The notes beneath the pieces were generated by a model. That model was not told where the DNA came from and ran no database searches. It worked only from the letters and a program-made list of their open reading frames with translations. A DNA stretch of 58,260 nucleotides from Acidobacteriaceae bacterium (GTDB lineage Bacteria; Acidobacteriota; Terriglobia; Terriglobales; Acidobacteriaceae): contig PLOG01000106.1 of the NCBI GenBank assembly GCA_003142935.1, positions 38,587 to 96,846 on the forward strand, in the 5' to 3' direction. Shown piece by piece: positions 53,515-58,260 of the stretch. The translations under genes were made by a program, and so were the position numbers. The stretch's first letter is position 1, and each line of letters begins with the position of its first letter.

Positions 53515-53734
53515 GGTTGATCTCTCCTGTTTTCACCATGAACTCTCTTGCGAAGAGATTCTGGTCAGTTTTGCTCTCTCTGACCGTTGATGTATTGACG
53601 GAGGGAAACACCGCCTGTTGAGTTTGTCGGCATGGGTGATTCTTTACGCTTTTTGAGACTGCAGAAGGCAGCGCAAGCGGTATCCGCATTCGACGGCAAC
53701 ATCGCCCGCAAATTGAACTCAGTGTTTCTTCAAA

Positions 53735-54691
53735 TCAGCGCACTTCCGCGGTCGCCACCTTGGAGCCAACCTGGCTTCGGAAGAATTCCAGCGATTTCGC
53801 CAGACCCTCCTTGAGAGGAATGCGCGGTTCCCACCCCAAGAGTGCGCGCGCCTTTGAGATGTCAGGACAGCGGCGGGTGGGATCGTCCTCCGGCAAGGGG
53901 TGAGAGTGCAACTCACTCTTCGACCCGGTAACTTCAAGAACGGCGCGCGCGCATTCCTCGATCGTAAACTCGCCTGGGTTGCCAAGGTTAACCGGCAGGT
54001 GCTCCTTGGAGCGCGAGAGCAGCAGAATGCCCTCGATCAAATCATCAACGTAACAGAAGCTTCGCGTTTGTTCGCCGTCTCCGTAAACTGTCAGCGGTTC
54101 GCCGCGCAGGGCCTGCATCATAAAGTTCGAGATGACCCGGCCGTCGTCCGGGTGCAGGCGAGGACCATAGGTATTGAAGATGCGCGGCAAATGCGTGTTG
54201 ACTCCGCGCGAGCGGTGGTAAGCCATCACCAGCGCTTCGGCGTAGCGCTTGGCCTCGTCGTAGACCGACCGCGGACCGATTGGATTTACGTTGCCCCAAT
54301 AGCTCTCCGATTGCGGATGCTGAAGCGGGTCGCCGTAACACTCCGATGTGGAGGCATGAAGATAGCCGGCGCCATAGCGTGCCGCGATTTCCAGCGTGTT
54401 CTCGACACCTGCCGATCCAACGCGCAGCGTTTCAATGGCCAGGCGAAGATATTCCGGCGGGCTGGCGGGTGATGCGAAATTGAAGACGTAGTCGACATGG
54501 CCGGGATCGAAGGGCCCGCAGATATCCCGCTCCTCCAATCGAAACCGGGGTTCCGAGCCAAGATGAGCCAGGTTATTCAGGCTTCCGGTAGAGAGATTAT
54601 CGACGCCGAGAACCGAGTGGCCTTCGCCCAGCAGACGATCCGTGAGGTGTGATCCAAGAAATCCGGCCGCGCCGGTGACAAGGACGCGCAT
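53735..54691 (-). CDS. UDP-glucuronate decarboxylase (UDP-xylose synthase), SDR family
   Basis: 318 residues from MRVLVTGAAGFLGSH (the first Met of a longer open frame adds 18 atypical residues). The NAD-binding TGAAGFLG motif is at 6-13. The catalytic triad lies in LHASTSECYGDP and YDEAKRYAE (Tyr144, Lys148). WGNVNPIGPRS is the signature of UDP-glucuronate decarboxylases and separates them from GalE-type epimerases. It converts UDP-glucuronate to UDP-xylose with CO2 release; the gene for UDP-glucose dehydrogenase lies 80 bases upstream and supplies its substrate. Weak SD. Confidence 0.92.
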   Translation of the reverse strand: MRVLVTGAAGFLGSHLTDRLLGEGHSVLGVDNLSTGSLNNLAHLGSEPRFRLEERDICGPFDPGHVDYVFNFASPASPPEYLRLAIETLRVGSAGVENTLEIAARYGAGYLHASTSECYGDPLQHPQSESYWGNVNPIGPRSVYDEAKRYAEALVMAYHRSRGVNTHLPRIFNTYGPRLHPDDGRVISNFMMQALRGEPLTVYGDGEQTRSFCYVDDLIEGILLLSRSKEHLPVNLGNPGEFTIEECARAVLEVTGSKSELHSHPLPEDDPTRRCPDISKARALLGWEPRIPLKEGLAKSLEFFRSQVGSKVATAEVR

Positions 54692-54771
54692 GATCAATGA
54701 TTTATGCTCCAAATCCAAGTTATCAGGCAGGCCGCTTGGTTGCACCTTCCAGCACGCGGCGCATAACCGCC

Positions 54772-56187
54772 TTAGACGGCCAGTTTGCTGGGCTTGCCTT
54801 CCTGCGCGTGATAGTGCGTCGGCCTGCCCACGCTCACATAGGTAAAGCCGTGGTCCAGCATCTGTTGCGGCTGGTAGAGATTGCGGCCGTCGATCACGAT
54901 TGGGAATCGGACAGCCTTAATAAGTCGAACCAGGTCTATCGTGGCAAACTCCTTCCAGTCGGTAAGAATCAGCACCGCATCGGCATCCTTTGATGCCTCG
55001 TAGATATCGCTCGCATAGGCCAGATTCTCCGCCGCCGGCAGCACCTCTTGGGCGCGCCCCATGGCCGCCGGATCGTAAGCTGTAACCGTGGCGCCTGCGC
55101 TCAGCAGTTTCCTGATGATGTCGATGGCGGGTGACTCGCGAACGTCGTCCGTGTCGCCCTTGTAGGCCAGTCCCAGCGCGGCCAGCCGTTTGCCTCGCAG
55201 CGTCCAAAGGGCAGACAGCACCTTGTTGAAGAAGACTTCCTTCTGGGTCTCGTTGATTCTGCGGATCTCTTCGAGAAGTTGGAAATCCACTCCGCACTTC
55301 TGCGCCACCCAGTGGAATGCGGCCACATCTTTGGGAAAGCAGGAGCCTCCATACCCCAATCCGGCGCGCAGAAACTTGGGGCCGATGCGGCTGTCGAGAC
55401 CCATGCCGGCGGCAATGTCCTCGATATCGGCATCCACGGCCTCGGCCAGATTAGCCACCGCGTTGATAAACGAAATCTTCAGCGCCAGAAAAGCATTCGA
55501 GGCGTGCTTGATCAGCTCGGCGCTCTGCGCGGAGGTAACCAGCAGCGGCGCAGTAGCCCCAATTCCGCAAGCTCCTGCCAAAGCTCCCGGCTGGGCGTAA
55601 TAACTGCCCTCGGTCAGCGGCTCGTAGATGCGCCGCAACAGATTCGCGGAACGCTCGTTCCCCGCTCCCACCACGATCCGGTTGGGATGGAGAAAATCGA
55701 TAATCGCCGAGCCCTCCCGCAGAAACTCGGGATTCGACACCACGTCATAGAGTTGTGAATTGACTCCGTGACGGTTCAACACGCGGCAGATCCACTCGTT
55801 GGTGTAGACCGGCACCGTGCTTTTCTCCACGATCACCTTGTAGGCCTTGATGGAGCGCGCGATCTGCGCAACCACTGCCTCGACATAAGACAAATCGGCA
55901 GCTCCACTGGTCCCCTGCGGAGTGCCCACTGCGATAAAAATCGCCTCGCTCTCGTCGACAGCCGCGGCCAGTTCGGTGGTGAACTCCACCGCGCGGCCCC
56001 GGTGTTTGGCCAGCAGCTCGGGCAGGTGCTCTTCGTAGATGGGCACTCCCCCTTCGCGGAGGGTCTTTACCCTGGCTTCGTCATTGTCCACGCAGATGAC
56101 GCGATGCCCCATTTCGGCAAAGCAAACCGCCGCTACAAGCCCCACATACCCTGATCCAATGATGCAAATGGAAACTGGTTTTGACAT
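54772..56187 (-). CDS. ugd: UDP-glucose 6-dehydrogenase
   Basis: 471 residues from MSKPVSICIIGSGYVG; a GTG eight codons upstream is open but the family start is here. Motifs: GSGYVG (11-16), VGTPQG, EKSTVPV, SNPEFLREG, HPNRIVVG, and the catalytic cysteine in GYGGSCFPKD (Cys283). It oxidises UDP-glucose twice to UDP-glucuronate, using two NAD. Compared with the usual sequence there is a small extra stretch before SAELIKHASNAF (SYYAQPGALAGACGIGATAP). AAGGAGG lies about 12-15 bases from the ATG. It heads an operon with the decarboxylase. Confidence 0.94.
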   Translation of the reverse strand: MSKPVSICIIGSGYVGLVAAVCFAEMGHRVICVDNDEARVKTLREGGVPIYEEHLPELLAKHRGRAVEFTTELAAAVDESEAIFIAVGTPQGTSGAADLSYVEAVVAQIARSIKAYKVIVEKSTVPVYTNEWICRVLNRHGVNSQLYDVVSNPEFLREGSAIIDFLHPNRIVVGAGNERSANLLRRIYEPLTEGSYYAQPGALAGACGIGATAPLLVTSAQSAELIKHASNAFLALKISFINAVANLAEAVDADIEDIAAGMGLDSRIGPKFLRAGLGYGGSCFPKDVAAFHWVAQKCGVDFQLLEEIRRINETQKEVFFNKVLSALWTLRGKRLAALGLAYKGDTDDVRESPAIDIIRKLLSAGATVTAYDPAAMGRAQEVLPAAENLAYASDIYEASKDADAVLILTDWKEFATIDLVRLIKAVRFPIVIDGRNLYQPQQMLDHGFTYVSVGRPTHYHAQEGKPSKLAV

Positions 56188-56626
56188 CTGTGTGCGTTGC
56201 CTCCTTGGCACGTGGCTTGATCGGGCCCGGCAGCCCGCTCGATCAAGCAGCGGCGTCGTTTCCTCATGATCCTTAATAGGTTACAACGCTGCCTATCCCA
56301 ATTAAGTGTTAATAAGCCTGCAAATCTGCAATAGTTTTTTGAAATATTGACGATTCAATATTCCCGGACAAGAGCAGGAAGAAAACCACTCGGAAAGTCC
56401 CTGGCAACATGGCGTCAAACTCCATTCGCTTGCGTTGGATCGTTGCTGTTCAGGTTGGAGTGACAGTTGGGATGAGAGATCTCCTTCTGCTCCCCCAACC
56501 ACTCGACCCAGATGAACTGGCTTCATTGTCGCCGGGCCTGTGTCCCGGCACCGAACCGGCTGCACTGTTTGAGGCACAGTCAAATGCCGCCGCAGTATGT
56601 TAAATTCAAACAGTCAACCACCCCCA
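56188..56626. other. Intergenic region between ugd and tRNA-Ser, with an inverted repeat
   Basis: About 440 bases with no convincing gene. CTTGATCG (56216-56223) and CGATCAAG (56240-56247) form an inverted repeat about 30 bases upstream of ugd, which could be an operator or a leader hairpin. AT-rich sequence near 56290-56350 may hold promoters for ugd or the tRNA. Confidence 0.45.
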
Positions 56627-56716
56627 GGAGAGATGGCCGAGTGGTTTAAGGCGCACGCTTGGAAAGCGTGTGTACTTTAACGAGTACCGTGGGTTCGAAT
56701 CCCACTCTCTCCGCCA
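56627..56716 (+). tRNA. tRNA-Ser(GGA)
   Basis: A complete serine tRNA of 90 bases. The acceptor GGAGAGA (56627-56633) pairs with TCTCTCC (56706-56712), followed by discriminator G and an encoded CCA. The anticodon stem CACGC/GCGTG holds loop TTGGAAA with anticodon GGA (56661-56663), reading UCC and UCU. A long variable arm (GTACTTTAACGAGTAC) is diagnostic of class II serine tRNA. The T loop is GGTTCGAATCCC. Its 3' end lies 184 bases before an integrase gene. Confidence 0.97.
56691..56716 (+). other. Probable island attachment site at the tRNA 3' end
   Basis: P4-type integrases insert at tRNA 3' ends and rebuild them, leaving a direct repeat of this part (GGGTTCGAAT...CTCTCCGCCA) at the far end of the island. 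The matching copy would lie beyond the window; none was seen between 58118 and 58260. Confidence 0.55.
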
Positions 56717-56798
56717 GGACCCCTTCCCAGCACATCCCAAGAAATCCAATAAAATTCCATAAATCCTAGTAAACACTAGGCTTCATGCCTTTATGCGT

Positions 56799-56871
56799 CC
56801 AGGTGCATCCAGGTGCAGCCGCGTTTGACAGGGGGTACATATGGGGGTATTTTTATTTTGAGGTGGGGGTA
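56799..56871 (+). promoter_or_regulatory. Repeats upstream of the integrase gene
   Basis: TCCAGGTGCA occurs twice in tandem at 56799-56818, then GGGGGTA occurs at 56831, 56843 and 56865 (spacing 12 and 22 bases, near whole helical turns). They lie between the tRNA and the integrase start, where integrase arm sites or its own operator would be expected. Function is inference. Confidence 0.5.
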
Positions 56872-56899
56872 TTTTCCTAAAACGGAGGTTCTGGACGAG

Positions 56900-58117
56900 A
56901 TGGCGCTGACCGACACTGAAATCAAAAAAGCCAAGACGAAGGAAAAGGCATACAGCTTGAGCGACAGCCGAGGACTTTACCTCTGGATTACGCCAGCGGG
57001 AGGAAAACTATGGCGTTGGGCATACAGGTTTGGCGGCAAGGAGAAGTTGATGTCCCTCGGCAAATATCCCGATGTGCCCCTGGCGTTGGCCCGAGAACGC
57101 CACGCCGAGGCGCGGAAGCTGCTGGCGACCGGCATTGACCCGATGGCGCAACGGAAGGCCGAGAAGACAGCCGAAAAGGCTGCCGTCGAAAATTCCTTCC
57201 AGAGCGTGGCCACACAGTGGCTGTCGCATTGGCAGGTTGGGAAGAGTCCGCGCCATGTGGAATACATCAAGCGGCGCATGGACGCCGATATTCTGCCCTG
57301 CCTCGGTCCGCGTCCCATTGCAGAGATTGAGGCGCCGGAACTGGTTGCGATGGCCAACGCGATTCAGGATCGCGGCGCACTGGATATTGCCAAACGTGCG
57401 CTGGAAACCGTGGGACAGATCTTCCGCTACAGCATTGCCCACGGCTACTCGAAGCGCAGTCCGTCCAGCGAGATTCGCCCCGGCGACATTTTGAAATCCA
57501 CGCGTAAGGTGAACTATTCCCGCGTAGACGCCAGGGAGTTGCCAGCACTGCTGCGGAACATCGAGGTCTATCAAGGAACACACGTAACCCGGCTGGCGAT
57601 CAAGCTGATGGCGCTCACGTTCGTCCGCACCAGCGAACTGATTGGAGCCAAGTGGACAGAATTCGACCTGGAGGCCGGTCGTTGGGATATACCCCCGGAG
57701 CGGATGAAGATGCGCACACCGCATACCGTCCCGCTGGCTAGACAAGCGTTGGAGGTGCTGGAGATGTTGCGTGATCTGACCGGCCAAAGCGACTGGCTTT
57801 TTCCCGGCGACCGCAACGCCAGTAAGCCCATGAGCAACAATACAATTCTGAAAGCATTAGAGCGGATGGGCTACAAAGGCCGCATGACCGGCCACGGATT
57901 TCGTGGTCTGGCATCCACCATCCTGCACGAGCAAGGCTACAGCCACGACCACATCGAGTTGCAACTTGCACACGCTCCCCGGAATGCCGTAAGCGCCGCC
58001 TACAACCACGCCCTCTATCTGGAGCCACGCGCCAAGATGATGCAGGACTGGGCGGATTTTCTGGAGTGTACCCAGAGAGGCGGCAAGGTGCTGCCGTTTC
58101 GTGGAACTGCGAAATAG
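56900..58117 (+). CDS. P4-type tyrosine integrase
   Basis: 405 residues from an ATG with GGAGG about 11 bases upstream (MALTDTEIKKAKTKEKAYSL). The N-terminal DUF4102/arm-binding domain has YSLSDSRGLYLWITPAGGKL and MSLGKYPDVPLALARERHAEAR. A core-binding domain follows (about 100-195), then the catalytic domain with the first Arg in LTFVRTSELIGAKW, HTVPLARQ, the HxxR box GHGFRGLASTIL, QLAHAPRN and the nucleophile Tyr in AAYNHALYL. All catalytic residues are present. It integrates genomic islands at tRNA genes; tRNA-Ser lies just upstream. Coordinates of the island beyond 58260 are outside the window. Confidence 0.95.
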   Translation: MALTDTEIKKAKTKEKAYSLSDSRGLYLWITPAGGKLWRWAYRFGGKEKLMSLGKYPDVPLALARERHAEARKLLATGIDPMAQRKAEKTAEKAAVENSFQSVATQWLSHWQVGKSPRHVEYIKRRMDADILPCLGPRPIAEIEAPELVAMANAIQDRGALDIAKRALETVGQIFRYSIAHGYSKRSPSSEIRPGDILKSTRKVNYSRVDARELPALLRNIEVYQGTHVTRLAIKLMALTFVRTSELIGAKWTEFDLEAGRWDIPPERMKMRTPHTVPLARQALEVLEMLRDLTGQSDWLFPGDRNASKPMSNNTILKALERMGYKGRMTGHGFRGLASTILHEQGYSHDHIELQLAHAPRNAVSAAYNHALYLEPRAKMMQDWADFLECTQRGGKVLPFRGTAK

Positions 58118-58260
58118 CCATCCAGTCAACTCGGCTGGCAGAGAATCAGGCCACACATAGCCAGAATCCAACTCCGGGCATCATCTCGATGACAGCGGAT
58201 TCACGCCAGCTCTCTGGCCGCGGATTTCCCGGCTGACGTCTAATCCAACCGGGAGTTCCC

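Overview
The window looks like a chromosomal segment of an acidobacterium (class Terriglobia, probably Acidobacteriaceae). No 16S gene is present, so this rests on family content: an ADOP-type orphan permease, an Oar-like TonB-dependent receptor with an N-terminal carboxypeptidase-regulatory domain, two CRTAC1/UnbV proteins, a winged-helix/TolB one-component regulator, many secreted TPR proteins, and small stress proteins (CsbD, DUF3309, Thivi_2564 type).

Layout. (1) 1-5.7 kb: a 5'-truncated CusS-like sensor kinase, an ADOP permease, a STAS-domain protein and a methyltransferase. (2) 5.8-6.1 kb: a rearrangement scar in which a frameshifted catalase-peroxidase tail (- strand) abuts an acyltransferase-3 tail (+ strand). 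(3) 6.2-14.8 kb, all minus strand: a surface-glycan cluster with GT2, methyltransferase, GT-C membrane glycosyltransferase, two SGNH proteins, an MBOAT and an acyltransferase-3; probably glycan assembly plus O-acylation. (4) 15-36 kb: an alpha-galactoside-type locus with GH36, two convergent CRTAC proteins, the winged-helix/TolB regulator, a large TonB receptor, a divergent TPR pair, GH27, and a secreted protein joining a CxxCH motif, TolB-like propeller repeats and TPRs. This is the best candidate for an undescribed system. (5) 36-53.5 kb: an SDR, a SYLF protein, and an envelope/stress region holding CsbD, an atypical Nramp homologue, DedA, a GT4-toroid/GH130 pair, OmpA, an Mla-type lipid transport operon whose MCE protein ends in an OmpA-like domain, a Crp/Fnr regulator and several very small genes. 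(6) 53.7-56.2 kb: a UDP-glucuronate decarboxylase and UDP-glucose dehydrogenase pair supplying UDP-xylose. (7) 56.6 kb to the end: tRNA-Ser(GGA) followed by a P4-type tyrosine integrase, the left edge of a genomic island that continues past the window.

Genes in region 4 plausibly work together: the TonB receptor imports oligosaccharides, GH36 and GH27 remove alpha-galactose, and the sensor-propeller protein controls the locus. The roles of the CRTAC and TPR proteins are inferred from position only. In region 5 the minus-strand run from the 243-aa protein to GH130 reads as a cell-envelope maintenance block, with the Crp/Fnr gene divergent at its head.

Repeats: a 70-bp hairpin element occurs at 1421 and 17330, degenerate REP-like units lie at 4.0-4.2 kb, and a large inverted pair of REP-like units sits at 32.6-32.9 kb. 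No CRISPR array, rRNA or intact insertion sequence was seen. All functional statements come from reading motifs by eye; no database search was run.
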